This document shows positions 54,228 to 62,986 of a stretch of 64,000 nt of DNA, one piece after another. The DNA lies in assembly GCA_002347095.1 (NCBI GenBank), contig DDWZ01000019.1:1-64000 (forward strand). Direction: 5' to 3'. Within the stretch, counting starts at the first letter, position 1; each line of letters opens with the position of its first letter. Both the position numbers and the translations under genes were made by a program. The notes under the pieces are model-generated. The model had not been told where the DNA came from. It was given only the letters and a program-made list of their open reading frames with translations, and ran no database searches. Source of the DNA: Desulfobulbaceae bacterium UBA2273 (GTDB lineage Bacteria; Desulfobacterota; Desulfobulbia; Desulfobulbales; Desulfurivibrionaceae).

Positions 54228-55148
54228 TCAGTCCAGAACAAGCCCCCCAATCACCTCGCTGATCCCATTAAGCCTATTCTCCGTAACATAACGGCCAAGT
54301 CCTTCGACAATCTCCTCACTGGCCCGAGGATTGACGAAGTTCGCGGTGCCGACTTCGATGGCCGTGGCGCCTGCCAAGAGAAATTCCAGCGCATCCTCCG
54401 TGGTGGTGATGCCGCCGATGCCGATCACCGGAATCTTCACGGCCTGGGCCACCTGCCAGACCATGCGCAGGGCAATGGGCTTGATCGCCGGGCCTGAGAG
54501 CCCCCCCACGATATTGGCCAGCCTCGGCCTGCGGCTCCGGATGTCGATGGCCATGCCGAGCAGGGTGTTGATCAGGGAAACCGCCTGGGCCCCGCCTGCC
54601 TCCACGGCCTTGGCGATGGCGGTGATGTCGGTGACGTTGGGGGAGAGTTTGACAATCACCGGCAGGGCGGTGTGCGCGCATACTGCTCTGGTAACGGCTT
54701 CGGCCATTGCCGGATCGGTGCCAAAGGCGACCCCGCCTTTTTTCACATTTGGGCAGGAGATATTGACCTCAAGGGCGTTGATCCCCTCCACCTCGCTGAG
54801 CCGCTGAGCCAGGGTTTGATACTCTTCCAGGCTGTCGCCCAGGATATTGACGATCACCCTGGTGCCGATCCCTCGCAAGTAGTCCATTTTTTCAGCAATG
54901 AAGCGGTCAACGCCCACATTTTCCAAACCGATGGCATTGAGCATGCCTCCGGCGGTTTCCACGATGCGGGGCGGAGGATTTCCCCGGCGCGGTTCCAGCG
55001 AGATCCCCTTGACCACCACGCCGCCCAGATGATGGAGATTGACGTAGGGCGCGAATTCCTTGGCATAGCCAAAGGTGCCGGAGGCGGTGAGCACGGGATT
55101 CTTGAAAACGAGGGAGCCGATGGTGACGCGCAGATCCGGTTGGTTCAT
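54228..55148 (-). CDS. pyrD: Dihydroorotate dehydrogenase, class 1B catalytic subunit
   Basis: The 306-residue FMN barrel oxidises dihydroorotate in pyrimidine synthesis. The class 1 active-site cysteine is in V-N-I-S-C-P-N-V, and G-V-V-V-K-G-I and I-G-G-I-T-T-T-E-D bind FMN. The next gene upstream is pyrK with a 4-base overlap, which makes this the NAD-linked class 1B type. The start at 55148 follows pyrK's stop. Confidence 0.95.
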   Translation of the reverse strand: MNQPDLRVTIGSLVFKNPVLTASGTFGYAKEFAPYVNLHHLGGVVVKGISLEPRRGNPPPRIVETAGGMLNAIGLENVGVDRFIAEKMDYLRGIGTRVIVNILGDSLEEYQTLAQRLSEVEGINALEVNISCPNVKKGGVAFGTDPAMAEAVTRAVCAHTALPVIVKLSPNVTDITAIAKAVEAGGAQAVSLINTLLGMAIDIRSRRPRLANIVGGLSGPAIKPIALRMVWQVAQAVKIPVIGIGGITTTEDALEFLLAGATAIEVGTANFVNPRASEEIVEGLGRYVTENRLNGISEVIGGLVLD

Positions 55149-55966
55149 AGCCAGGCTACCTCCTCGGCGTTGAAAACCGGGCCGTCCTTGCAGACATGCA
55201 GATAGGGGCCGGAAAGGTCGGCCCGGGGGATTGCGCAGCCGAGGCAGGCCGAGATCCCGCAGGCCATCATGGTTTCCAGGGAAACCTGGCACTGCCAGCC
55301 CTGCTGCCGGCACTGGCCAACCACCGCCTTCATCATCGGATGCGGGCCGCAGGCGCAGACCGTCCAGTCATGGCCGGAGTCCAGGTGCTTTGGGAGGAGT
55401 TCTGCCACAAAGCCATGGTGCCCAAGGCTTCCGTCATCGGTGGCACTATGGATTTCCGTCATGCCGATATCCTTGAAATCCCTTGGCAGGGGGCCAAGTT
55501 CCGCGGCTGTGCGACCGCCGAGCAAAACGACACATTTCGGCGGCGTGGTTACGCGCATGATCTCTCTGGCGAGAAAATACAGGGGGGCAATCCCCATGCC
55601 GCCGCCAATCAGGCAGATCGCAGGCCGGTTTTGGAAAGTAAAACCGTGGCCAAGCGGCCCGGTCAGGTTCAGCTTTTGACCAGGCCTCATTGCGGCGAGC
55701 ATCCGGGTACCCTTGCCCACAACCTTGTAGAGGAGCTGAACCTGCTGGTTGCCAATGGTCTGGTGAATGGACAGGGGCCGCCGGAGAAGTGGATCGTAAC
55801 AGGGAGCGGTTCGGACCATGACAAACTGGCCGGGAAGGGCGTGGCTTGCAATTTCCGGCGCTTGCACGGTGAGGCGGAATGTTTCCGGGGTGAGCTGCTC
55901 CTGCCGGATAATTTCGGCCTGTTCTTCAAATTGATTCATGCGCATTCCAAGTTGTTTTACTTGCAC
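55145..55966 (-). CDS. pyrK: Dihydroorotate dehydrogenase electron-transfer subunit
   Basis: The protein (about 265-273 residues) has a ferredoxin-reductase fold: R-P-L-S-I-H-Q (FAD), then [10 protein letters not shown] (NAD), and a C-terminal 2Fe-2S cluster with cysteines in [12 protein letters not shown] and one earlier. It passes electrons from PyrD to NAD. The start is uncertain: GTG 55966, ATG 55945 or ATG 55939. Confidence 0.93.
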   Translation of the reverse strand: MQVKQLGMRMNQFEEQAEIIRQEQLTPETFRLTVQAPEIASHALPGQFVMVRTAPCYDPLLRRPLSIHQTIGNQQVQLLYKVVGKGTRMLAAMRPGQKLNLTGPLGHGFTFQNRPAICLIGGGMGIAPLYFLAREIMRVTTPPKCVVLLGGRTAAELGPLPRDFKDIGMTEIHSATDDGSLGHHGFVAELLPKHLDSGHDWTVCACGPHPMMKAVVGQCRQQGWQCQVSLETMMACGISACLGCAIPRADLSGPYLHVCKDGPVFNAEEVAWL

Positions 55967-56050
55967 GGGGATATTCTCCCTGCGTCCTTGCCTGGCGTTC
56001 TCTATAGGATTTCCCGGCAGGGTTTATCAAGTAACTATATGAAAGTAAAG

Positions 56051-56941
56051 CTATTTTTGATCTGGAAGGATAAGAGACAACACCCGTTCAAGGTCGTCGT
56101 GGGAATAGTACTCGATTTCCACTTTTCCCCGGGTACCGCTTTGGATGATCCGCGCTTTGGTATCCAGGTAGTTGATCAGCCCGTTGGCCAGGGACTTGCA
56201 ATAGGATTCCGGCAATTCATTGGCTGATTTCCGTGGTGCACGTTTTGCCCCACTGGCTGCGCCGGCCATTTTCTTTTTCTGTTTCTGGGCCAAGGCCTCC
56301 GCCTGCCGAACGTTCAGTCCCTGCTCGACAATCTCGTTTCTGACCTCGCGCATGGATGTCTCGTCACCGACGCTGAGCAATACTCGTGCGTGCCCCATGC
56401 TCAAGGTGCCGCGGGCCAGATCCTCCTTGGCAAAATCGGGCAGTTGGTTTATCCGCAGGGCATTGGCCACGGTTGAACGCTCCTTGCCCACCCGTTTTGC
56501 CACCTCTTCCTGGGTCAGGTGAAATTCCTTTACCAATCGGAGGTAGGCTTCCGCCTCTTCCAGGGGATTCAGGTCCTGACGCTGGATGTTTTCGATGAGC
56601 GCGAGCTCAAGGCGATCCAAGGGGGTGACGTCTTTCACCAGAACCGGAACCTCGTCCAGCCCCGCCATTTTAGCGGCCCGCCAGCGCCGTTCTCCGGCGA
56701 TGATCTGGTAGCGTCCTTTTCCGCCATGCTCGCAGACGACCAGAGGCAGCAAGATCCCTTTTTCCTGGATGGAAGCGGAAAGCTGGGCCAGTGCCGTATC
56801 ATTAATATCTTTTCTTGGCTGATTCGGGTTGGCCTCAATGGCGTCTATGGGGCACAAGAAGTATTCCCGGCCATCGGAGCCGCTGGAAGGCAGCAGGGCG
56901 TCGAGTCCCTTGCCAAGAGCCGAGGTTGTTTTTTTTATCAT
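56051..56941 (-). CDS. parB: Chromosome partitioning protein ParB
   Basis: The 296-residue protein has the ParB/Srx domain with I-A-G-E-R-R-W-R-A-A (CTP-binding) and N-I-Q-R-Q-D-L-N-P-L-E-E-A. A helix-turn-helix follows (L-T-Q-E-E-V-A-K-R-V-G-K-E-R-S-T-V-A-N) and a C-terminal dimerisation region. It loads on parS (57930-57945) and slides as a clamp. Its ATG overlaps the parA stop by 4 bases. Confidence 0.96.
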   Translation of the reverse strand: MIKKTTSALGKGLDALLPSSGSDGREYFLCPIDAIEANPNQPRKDINDTALAQLSASIQEKGILLPLVVCEHGGKGRYQIIAGERRWRAAKMAGLDEVPVLVKDVTPLDRLELALIENIQRQDLNPLEEAEAYLRLVKEFHLTQEEVAKRVGKERSTVANALRINQLPDFAKEDLARGTLSMGHARVLLSVGDETSMREVRNEIVEQGLNVRQAEALAQKQKKKMAGAASGAKRAPRKSANELPESYCKSLANGLINYLDTKARIIQSGTRGKVEIEYYSHDDLERVLSLILPDQK

Positions 56942-57744
56942 GATTTCACTCCCTCTTTTGCCGCAGCCTTCGGCTGCTTGCGGAGAAACTCTTTCCCGAG
57001 CTGCAAATAACTCAGTGCTCCGGTTGAGCGTTTGTCGTAGACGATCGCCGCCTGGCCATGGCTCGGCGCCTCACTGAGCCGGACATTGCGGGGGATCACC
57101 GTCTCATAGACCCGATCCTGGAAATGGTTTTTCACCTCGGTGACGACCTGGTGGGTCAATTTGTTTCTGCCGTCGTACATGGTCAGAAGGAGACCCTCGA
57201 TGGCAAGGTTTCTGTTGTATGAGTTTTTCACCAACCGAATGGTTCGAACCAACTGGCTCAAGCCTTCAAGGGCGAAATATTCGCATTGCAAGGGGATGAG
57301 GACCGTGTCCGCCGCGGTGAGGGCGTTGATGGTCAACAAACCGAGGGAGGGGGGGCAGTCGATGAAGATGTAGTCATACTCGCCACGGACCGGAGCCAGG
57401 AGATTGCCCAGGTAGCGCTCGCGCTTTACCGCGCTCATTAGCTCGACTTCAACCCCGATCAGGTCGATGTGGGTGGGAAGAACCGAAAGTTTTTTCACCC
57501 CCGCCGCAGGCTGGACAACCGCTGCCGTCTCGGCCTCCCCCATGTAGCAATGGTACAGATGGGTTCCGCCTTCGGCGCGGCTCACCCCCAGCCCGCTGGA
57601 GGTGTTCCCTTGCGGGTCCGAATCCACCACCAGGACTTTTTTCCCCAACAGGGCCACGGAGGCTGCCAGGTTTATCGCGGTGGTCGTCTTGCCCACGCCT
57701 CCTTTTTGATTGGCCAGGGCAATAATTTTTGCGTCATATCCCAT
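56938..57744 (-). CDS. parA: Chromosome partitioning ATPase ParA (Soj type)
   Basis: The 268-residue ATPase has the deviant Walker A Q-K-G-G-V-G-K-T-T-T and a second Walker motif I-D-C-P-P-S-L-G. Length and lack of an N-terminal regulatory domain mark it as the chromosomal Soj kind. The ATG at 57744 (M-G-Y-D-A-K-I-I-A-L-A-N) is chosen; the upstream frame is unrelated. parS lies 185 bases upstream. Confidence 0.96.
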   Translation of the reverse strand: MGYDAKIIALANQKGGVGKTTTAINLAASVALLGKKVLVVDSDPQGNTSSGLGVSRAEGGTHLYHCYMGEAETAAVVQPAAGVKKLSVLPTHIDLIGVEVELMSAVKRERYLGNLLAPVRGEYDYIFIDCPPSLGLLTINALTAADTVLIPLQCEYFALEGLSQLVRTIRLVKNSYNRNLAIEGLLLTMYDGRNKLTHQVVTEVKNHFQDRVYETVIPRNVRLSEAPSHGQAAIVYDKRSTGALSYLQLGKEFLRKQPKAAAKEGVKS

Positions 57745-57929
57745 GCTTGAAAACCTCCACCTGATGCGGGTTTCCGGCCGAATTTCGCCAGATTTTTCGT
57801 CGCGGGCATGTTGCGTGTGGGGGCATGGAAAAGCTGTGTTCCGGCCCCATCTGATGGGCATAGTACCATACTCTGCATGGGGAGGTCGCTTACTTTTTCG
57901 CGGTGACGTGCTTCTTTTTCGCCAAGGAA

Positions 57930-57945
57930 TGTTTCACGTGGAACA
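57930..57945. promoter_or_regulatory. parS centromere site
   Basis: TGTTTCACGTGGAACA differs at one position from the widely conserved 16-bp parS palindrome and keeps the central CACGTG-type core. It lies between parA and the peptidase gene. It is the only such site seen in the window and marks a likely origin-proximal part of the chromosome. Confidence 0.9.
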
Positions 57946-57961
57946 TTTGTGAATTTATTCT

Positions 57962-59116
57962 TTAATCCTGGGTGGTTAGAATGGAAATTACCAGCTCGGC
58001 GGTGCGTTCCATGTCGCGCAGATCAATGGTTTCGTCGGTGCTGTGCACATGATCCATGCCGATGCCGATGATGGCGGTTTGCAGTCCTTTTCCGTTGAAG
58101 ATGTTGGCGTCGCTGCCTCCGCCGGCCCGTTCGTAGCGAATTTCCCGCTGCAACAGGGCGGCGGCCTTGTCAACCCGTCTCAGGACCGAGGCGTTTCGGT
58201 CCAGGTGCATGGCCGGGTATTCCTGGCTGATTTGAAAATCGAGGCGGGGGCGGACCCCGGAAGCGAGGTGTGCGCCGGGCCCAGGGGTCCATCTGTCGAT
58301 GACGCCTTGGATGGTGTCTTGGATCTGTGTGGAGTATCGGGCGAGTTTTTCCGGAGAATGGCTCCGTATCTCTCCTTCCACCACAGCGGTTTCCGGAATA
58401 ATATTTGTTGCCGTGCCGCCGGAGATCCGGCCGATATTGGCGGTGCTTTCTTCGTCAATGCGCCCCAGCGGGAGGTCGGCAAGGCAGCGGGCGGCAAGTT
58501 GAATGGCGTTGATCCCCCGCTCCGGGTGCAAGCCGGCATGGGCTGCCGCGCCGGTAACGGTGAACCGGAAATGGTTGGCAGCGGGAGCGCCGATAATGAG
58601 AAGGTCGACCCCGGAGCTGTCCAGTGCGTAGCCTTCCTTGGCGTGCAGCAGTGAAAGGTCCAGGGCCTTGGCGCCGCGCAGGCCGATCTCTTCGCTGGTG
58701 GTGAAAACTAAATCGAAGGGCAGATGGCAAAGCTGTGCTTCCTTGATGCACCGGATGGCCTCGATGAGTATTGCGATGCCGGCCTTGTCGTCTCCGCCGA
58801 GAATGGTGTCCCCCGCGCTGGAGAATCGGGTGCCTTCCCGGAGAACCTGTACCCCCCTGGCAGGCTCAACGGTGTCCAGGTGGCAATTGAAAAAAATCGG
58901 TTTTCCTGCAAGGGTGCCGGGAAAGTGAATCACCAGATTGTTGGCGTCGGAGCCCGTTGCTCGGGTGGAGTCGTCTTCGGCGATGGTAGCTTCGGGAAAT
59001 TCCTGCGCAAAGAGGTCTTTCAGGAAGGCCGACATTGTGGCTTCTTCCCCGGATGGGCTGTCTATGGAGCACATGGCCGTAAAGACCGTGGCGAGGCGTT
59101 CGCTGTTGATGTTCAT
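57962..59116 (-). CDS. M20-family metallopeptidase, PepT-like
   Basis: The 384-residue enzyme has the metal-binding N-C-H-L-D-T-V-E and G-G-D-D-K-A-G motif (first metal ligands). F-T-T-S-E-E-I-G (catalytic Glu) and the late D-H-V-H-S-T-D-E follow. The closest pattern is the PepT-like subgroup of tripeptide aminopeptidases. It acts in the cytoplasm. Substrate is inferred. It reads away from the RCKP gene. Confidence 0.88.
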   Translation of the reverse strand: MNINSERLATVFTAMCSIDSPSGEEATMSAFLKDLFAQEFPEATIAEDDSTRATGSDANNLVIHFPGTLAGKPIFFNCHLDTVEPARGVQVLREGTRFSSAGDTILGGDDKAGIAILIEAIRCIKEAQLCHLPFDLVFTTSEEIGLRGAKALDLSLLHAKEGYALDSSGVDLLIIGAPAANHFRFTVTGAAAHAGLHPERGINAIQLAARCLADLPLGRIDEESTANIGRISGGTATNIIPETAVVEGEIRSHSPEKLARYSTQIQDTIQGVIDRWTPGPGAHLASGVRPRLDFQISQEYPAMHLDRNASVLRRVDKAAALLQREIRYERAGGGSDANIFNGKGLQTAIIGIGMDHVHSTDETIDLRDMERTAELVISILTTQD

Positions 59117-59402
59117 GGGGGACCCTCAATTTATTGTTGCACGGCAGCAGGAAACAGGCTATTATTGATAATAATTCCTAATAAAAACAAAGGCGCGAGC
59201 AGAAAGCAAATAATCCACTTACGACCGCTGCCGGAGTTTTCAGAAAAAGAATAATGCACCTGCCGCGCCCAAGCGAGAAATTTATCTCCTGAAACGGCAG
59301 GGGGTGCAATCCCGGGCACAAGGCGGGACAATGAAGGCATATTGCGGCAGGAAGAACGTCTTTTCCGCCGTAAACGATTAACACGCAACAGGAGGTGGCA
59401 TC

Positions 59403-59558
59403 ATGGCGATATTTAAATGTGAAAAGTGCGGGGCAACCAAGGAAGGCAGGTGCAAGCCAAAGAAATGCTCCGAATGCGGCGGCAACGAATGCCTGATCAA
59501 GCAAGAGGAGAAATCCTCCGGAGGCGGCTGCGGTTGCGGTTGCAAGGCCAAAAAATAG
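59403..59558 (+). CDS. Small cysteine-rich RCKP-type rubredoxin-like protein
   Basis: The 51-residue protein has a C-x2-C knuckle at residues 6-9, R-C-K-P near 16-19, a second knuckle C-S-E-C-G-G at 22-27, and a Cys-Gly tail (G-G-C-G-C-G-C). Two knuckles and R-C-K-P are hallmarks of the RCKP rubredoxin-like family, which should hold one zinc or iron atom. Its ATG has a textbook AGGAGG site 8 bases upstream and a hairpin terminator 27 bases after the stop, so it is a genuine, probably well-expressed single gene. The partner is unknown. Confidence 0.88.
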   Translation: MAIFKCEKCGATKEGRCKPKKCSECGGNECLIKQEEKSSGGGCGCGCKAKK

Positions 59559-59584
59559 CCGTCCTTTGAAAATGGTTTCTGCGA

Positions 59585-59620
59585 AGGCTCCCGCTGCTAA
59601 AGCGCGGGAGCCTTTTTTTT
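59585..59620 (+). terminator. Terminator of the RCKP gene
   Basis: AGGCTCCCGC, a 9-base loop, GCGGGAGCCT and then T7 form a strong rho-independent terminator. Confidence 0.92.
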
Positions 59621-59758
59621 GTGGGCAATTGCGAAGAGGTGATGTTGTAAACGGTCGTTGCAGGAAGTCACGCCCCCGTATAGGATATGAAAGATCAGGC
59701 GCAGCGACGCGCGAGTGTCGCAGGGAGAAGCATCGGGCAGGCACAAGGGGGCCGGGAA

Positions 59759-61747
59759 ATGAAAGAGGCGGAGAGTCAGGCGACCCACACCATAGTTTTT
59801 GAGCCCAGCGGCCGCACCGTGCAGGCCGGGCCGGGCATGTCCATCATCAAGGCGGCCCGGGAGGCGGGCATCCATATCAATGCCTCCTGCGGCGGCAGCG
59901 GGGTGTGCGGCAAATGCAAGGTGATCATAGAAAGGGGCGAGGTTGCGGGGGGACTGAGCGAAAAGTTCAGCCTGCAGGAGAGGGAGAGCGGTTACCGGCA
60001 AGCCTGCACCGCGACAATTGCCGGCGATGCCGTCATTCGGGTGCCGGAATCGTCCGGCCTGAAAAGCGGGGGCTTGGGAACAGCGGTGCCGCTCAGGCAT
60101 CGGGCCCGGATGCATGTCTACGACATCGAGGCGCTTCGCGAGCAGGGGATGTTTGTTCCCCCGGTGGTAAAGCTCTGCCTGGATGTTCCTCCGCCAACCG
60201 CGGGGGACAACATGGCCGATGCCGGCCGGGTTATCCATCTGCTCAGCAGCCGGCACGACGAACACCGGGTGGTGTTCAATCTTGCGGTCTTGCGGATGCT
60301 GCGCAAGGCACTGCGGCAAGACGATTTCCGGATCACCGTTACCTGCGCCCGGCCGGTGAATGTATCGGGCAAATCCTATCTCACCAACATCCAGGGCGGC
60401 GACTGGACCCACCGCAGCTTCGGTCTGGCCTTTGACATCGGCACCACTTCAGTGTACGGGGTGCTGGTGGATCTCAACTCCGGCAAGGTGCTGGCCCGAG
60501 CCGGGGAATACAACGGCCAGCTCGGGTACGGCGAGGATGTGATCTCCCGGATCATCTTTGCGGAAAAAAAGGAGGGCTTGGAAAAAATGCAGGAGCTGGT
60601 GGTGACCACCATCAACAGCATCCTCGACACCTTGCTGTCCCAGGCCAGGCCGGCGGACAGCGGGGAAAAAGGCGGCATCAGCCGGGAGGAAATCACCTCC
60701 ATTACCCTGGCTGGCAACACCACCATGACCCATCTGCTTCTCCGGCTCGAGCCGGACAACATCCGCCGCGCCCCCTATGTGCCTGTCACCACCTTTCTGC
60801 CGCCCATCCGCGCCACCGACCTGGGCATCAATCTGCCGCACTCCGCCGTGGCCCTGGTCTACCCGTCCATTTCCAGCTATGTGGGCGGCGATATCGTCGC
60901 CGGGGTCATGGGCTCGGGCATGTACCGCACCGAACTTGTCACCCTGTATATCGATATCGGCACCAATGCGGAGATCGTGGTCGGCAACCGGGAATGGCTG
61001 GTGTGCGCGGCCTGCTCCGCAGGTCCTGCCTTTGAGGGCGGCGGCATTACCCACGGGATGCGGGCGGCCCTTGGCGCCATCGAGGATTTCAGCCTCAACC
61101 CCCAGACCCTTGAGCCGATGAACATCACCCTGGGCAACAAACCGCCGGTGGGGATCTGCGGCTCGGGGTTGCTGGCCATCATCGCCACCCTGTTCGAGCA
61201 GGGGGTGGTGGGCAGAAGCGGCAAATTCCGGCGGGATCTGGCCACGGACCGGATCCGGGAAGGGCGCAGCGGCTATGAGTATGTCCTGGTCTGGCGGGAA
61301 GAGGCGGGCGCGGACCACGATATCGTGATCAACGAGGTGGATATCGAAAACTTCATCCGGGCCAAGGCGGCGATCTATGCGGGGATCACCACGTTGGTGG
61401 AGCAGGTGGGGCTGGCCATCACCGATATCGAGCAGGTTATCCTGGCAGGCGCTTTTGGCAGCTATATCGATCTGGATTCGGCCATGACCGTGGGGCTGCT
61501 GCCCCAGGTGGACGCCAGCCGGGTGCTCTATGTGGGGAACGGCTCGCTCATGGGCGCCTGGATGAGCGAGATGAGCAACCATATCCGACGGGATGTGGTG
61601 GAGGTGGTGCGGAAGATGACCAGCTTCGAGCTTTCGGAGATGCCGGTGTTTCAGGAGCAGTACATTGCCTCCCATTTTCTGCCCCACACGGACCTGGGCC
61701 GCTTCCCCCTCGTGGCGGAGAGGATTGCGGAGATTCGCAGGGATTAG
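59759..61747 (+). CDS. ASKHA protein with N-terminal 2Fe-2S ferredoxin, RACo-like
   Basis: The 662-residue protein has a plant-type ferredoxin domain (residues 10-95; C-G-G-S-G-V-C-G-K-C). A linker follows, then an acetate/sugar kinase-Hsc70-actin (ASKHA) ATPase domain with F-D-I-G-T-T-S, D-I-G-T-N-A-E and G-S-G-L. It resembles RACo/RamA-type corrinoid activators that use ATP to drive one-electron reduction of cobalt. No corrinoid protein or methyltransferase is adjacent, so its target is elsewhere. ATG 59759 follows a G-rich site; an earlier in-frame ATG at 59687 would add 24 residues. Confidence 0.88.
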   Translation: MKEAESQATHTIVFEPSGRTVQAGPGMSIIKAAREAGIHINASCGGSGVCGKCKVIIERGEVAGGLSEKFSLQERESGYRQACTATIAGDAVIRVPESSGLKSGGLGTAVPLRHRARMHVYDIEALREQGMFVPPVVKLCLDVPPPTAGDNMADAGRVIHLLSSRHDEHRVVFNLAVLRMLRKALRQDDFRITVTCARPVNVSGKSYLTNIQGGDWTHRSFGLAFDIGTTSVYGVLVDLNSGKVLARAGEYNGQLGYGEDVISRIIFAEKKEGLEKMQELVVTTINSILDTLLSQARPADSGEKGGISREEITSITLAGNTTMTHLLLRLEPDNIRRAPYVPVTTFLPPIRATDLGINLPHSAVALVYPSISSYVGGDIVAGVMGSGMYRTELVTLYIDIGTNAEIVVGNREWLVCAACSAGPAFEGGGITHGMRAALGAIEDFSLNPQTLEPMNITLGNKPPVGICGSGLLAIIATLFEQGVVGRSGKFRRDLATDRIREGRSGYEYVLVWREEAGADHDIVINEVDIENFIRAKAAIYAGITTLVEQVGLAITDIEQVILAGAFGSYIDLDSAMTVGLLPQVDASRVLYVGNGSLMGAWMSEMSNHIRRDVVEVVRKMTSFELSEMPVFQEQYIASHFLPHTDLGRFPLVAERIAEIRRD

Positions 61748-61779
61748 TATGCACGGGGGGGCAGGCAACGAGATGAAGT

Positions 61780-61853
61780 CGTTCGGCCTGAGTCCTTGTC
61801 GAAGGGCAGGCGTGACAAGGGAAGCAGCGGTTCGACAGACTCACCGCGAACGG
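61780..61853. repeat. Palindromic REP-type repeat, copy 5
   Basis: A copy in opposite orientation: CGTTCGGCCTGAGTCCTTGT and GGTTCGACAGACTCACCGCG around a 25-bp centre. Confidence 0.8.
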
Positions 61854-61895
61854 GGGGGTATTCTATTTCTATTTCAACCGTGAAACCAAGATACT

Positions 61896-61951
61896 GTAGG
61901 AGCGGCTTTAGCCGCGATGTCCTGTGGTTTCGCGGCTGAAGCCGCTCCTAC
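61896..61951. repeat. Inverted repeat of GTAGGAGCGGCTT type
   Basis: GTAGGAGCGGCTTTAGCCGC and GCGGCTGAAGCCGCTCCTAC are perfect or near-perfect complements around a 12-bp centre. This motif recurs as a REP in many pseudomonads and other genomes. Only one copy is visible here, downstream of REP copy 5. Confidence 0.88.
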
Positions 61952-61988
61952 CGACAATCTCGTTTTGATTTAGAAATGGAATTACATG

Positions 61989-62423
61989 CTAAGCCGCCAG
62001 CTCGGCCACGCTGCCGTTGAGGGAAACCTCCATGGCCCGAGCCGGGCAGACGGAGACGCAGAGGCCGCAGGCCGTGCATTTTTCCTCGTCGAACAGCACC
62101 GCCATGTCGGGCCGGTGGAGGGAGAGGGCGCCGGTGGGGCAAACGCCGGTGCAGGCCCCGCATTGATAGCATTTTTCATCATCGCGGTGGATATTGCCGG
62201 CCATGCTTTTCACTGAAACCCCCATCTCGTTGAGATAGGCGATGCCCTTCTTGACATTGGCCTTGTGGCCGAGGAATTCGAGGACCATGACCCCTTCCTG
62301 CTGAAGCAGGATGGTGGCCTTGAGGATGTTGAACTCAAGGTCGTATTTCTTGACCAGATTGCTGATGATGGGCTGGTCGATGACTTCCTTGGGAAACTTC
62401 AGAACATAGATTCTCGTATTCAT
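61989..62423 (-). CDS. NIL-domain ferredoxin with two 4Fe-4S clusters
   Basis: The 144-residue protein has an N-terminal NIL domain (residues 1-75; ligand-binding fold also in MetN-type transporters). Two ferredoxin motifs, C-Y-Q-C-G-A-C-T-G-V-C-P and C-T-A-C-G-L-C-V-S-V-C-P, follow. It is probably a redox partner in anaerobic sulfur or methionine-related metabolism. Its ATG overlaps the stop of the kinase gene upstream by 4 bases, so the two are translationally coupled. Confidence 0.92.
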   Translation of the reverse strand: MNTRIYVLKFPKEVIDQPIISNLVKKYDLEFNILKATILLQQEGVMVLEFLGHKANVKKGIAYLNEMGVSVKSMAGNIHRDDEKCYQCGACTGVCPTGALSLHRPDMAVLFDEEKCTACGLCVSVCPARAMEVSLNGSVAELAA

Positions 62424-62986
62424 GGCTGCGCCTCCAAGTGGGCGGAAAGCTGGTCTAAAACAGTCTCCACCGGCAGATCGGTTGACAGGGTTATGAGCTG
62501 CCCCGGGGCAAGTTCAGCCGGGGGTTCGAACCGCTCTTTCTGCTTCAGGTAAATCTCCCAACGCCCGTCCGATACCGCCTGCGGGTCAAGAGCTCTCTGG
62601 GCCATGCGTCGCTTCATTTCCTCTTCCGGACAGACACAGAGCACACAGTATAGCCGAACCCCCAACCGCTGCGCAAGCATCCGCACCTGGTCGCGGTCTG
62701 CCTTGCGCTGGTAGGAGGCGTCAAGCACCACGCCTTGGCCTTGGGCCAGATCATGTTCGGCCCGTTCGAGCAGGGCTCCATAGGTTTTGGCCGTGAACTC
62801 GCTGGTGTAGATCCCCTGATCCGCGGTTTCGCGCTGGCGGGCGTGCGGAGAGAGACCGGCCAGCTCCTTGCGCACCACGTCGGAGTTGTAATAACGAAGC
62901 GTGCGCCGCGTAGCCCAAGCCTGGGCCACGGTGGACTTGCCCGTGGCGATCAGGCCGAAAAAGATGAACAGCTCAGGCTGCGGCAT
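62420..62986 (-). CDS. P-loop kinase, COG0645-like
   Basis: The 188-residue protein has Walker A F-G-L-I-A-T-G-K-S-T and Y-N-S-D-V-V-R-K-E, with D-A-S-Y-Q-R-K-A-D as the base-binding part. It belongs to the predicted small-molecule kinase group near zeta toxins. The adjacent phosphotransferase gene encodes the partner domain with which it is often fused. The start overlaps that gene's 3' end by 14 bases. Confidence 0.83.
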   Translation of the reverse strand: MPQPELFIFFGLIATGKSTVAQAWATRRTLRYYNSDVVRKELAGLSPHARQRETADQGIYTSEFTAKTYGALLERAEHDLAQGQGVVLDASYQRKADRDQVRMLAQRLGVRLYCVLCVCPEEEMKRRMAQRALDPQAVSDGRWEIYLKQKERFEPPAELAPGQLITLSTDLPVETVLDQLSAHLEAQP

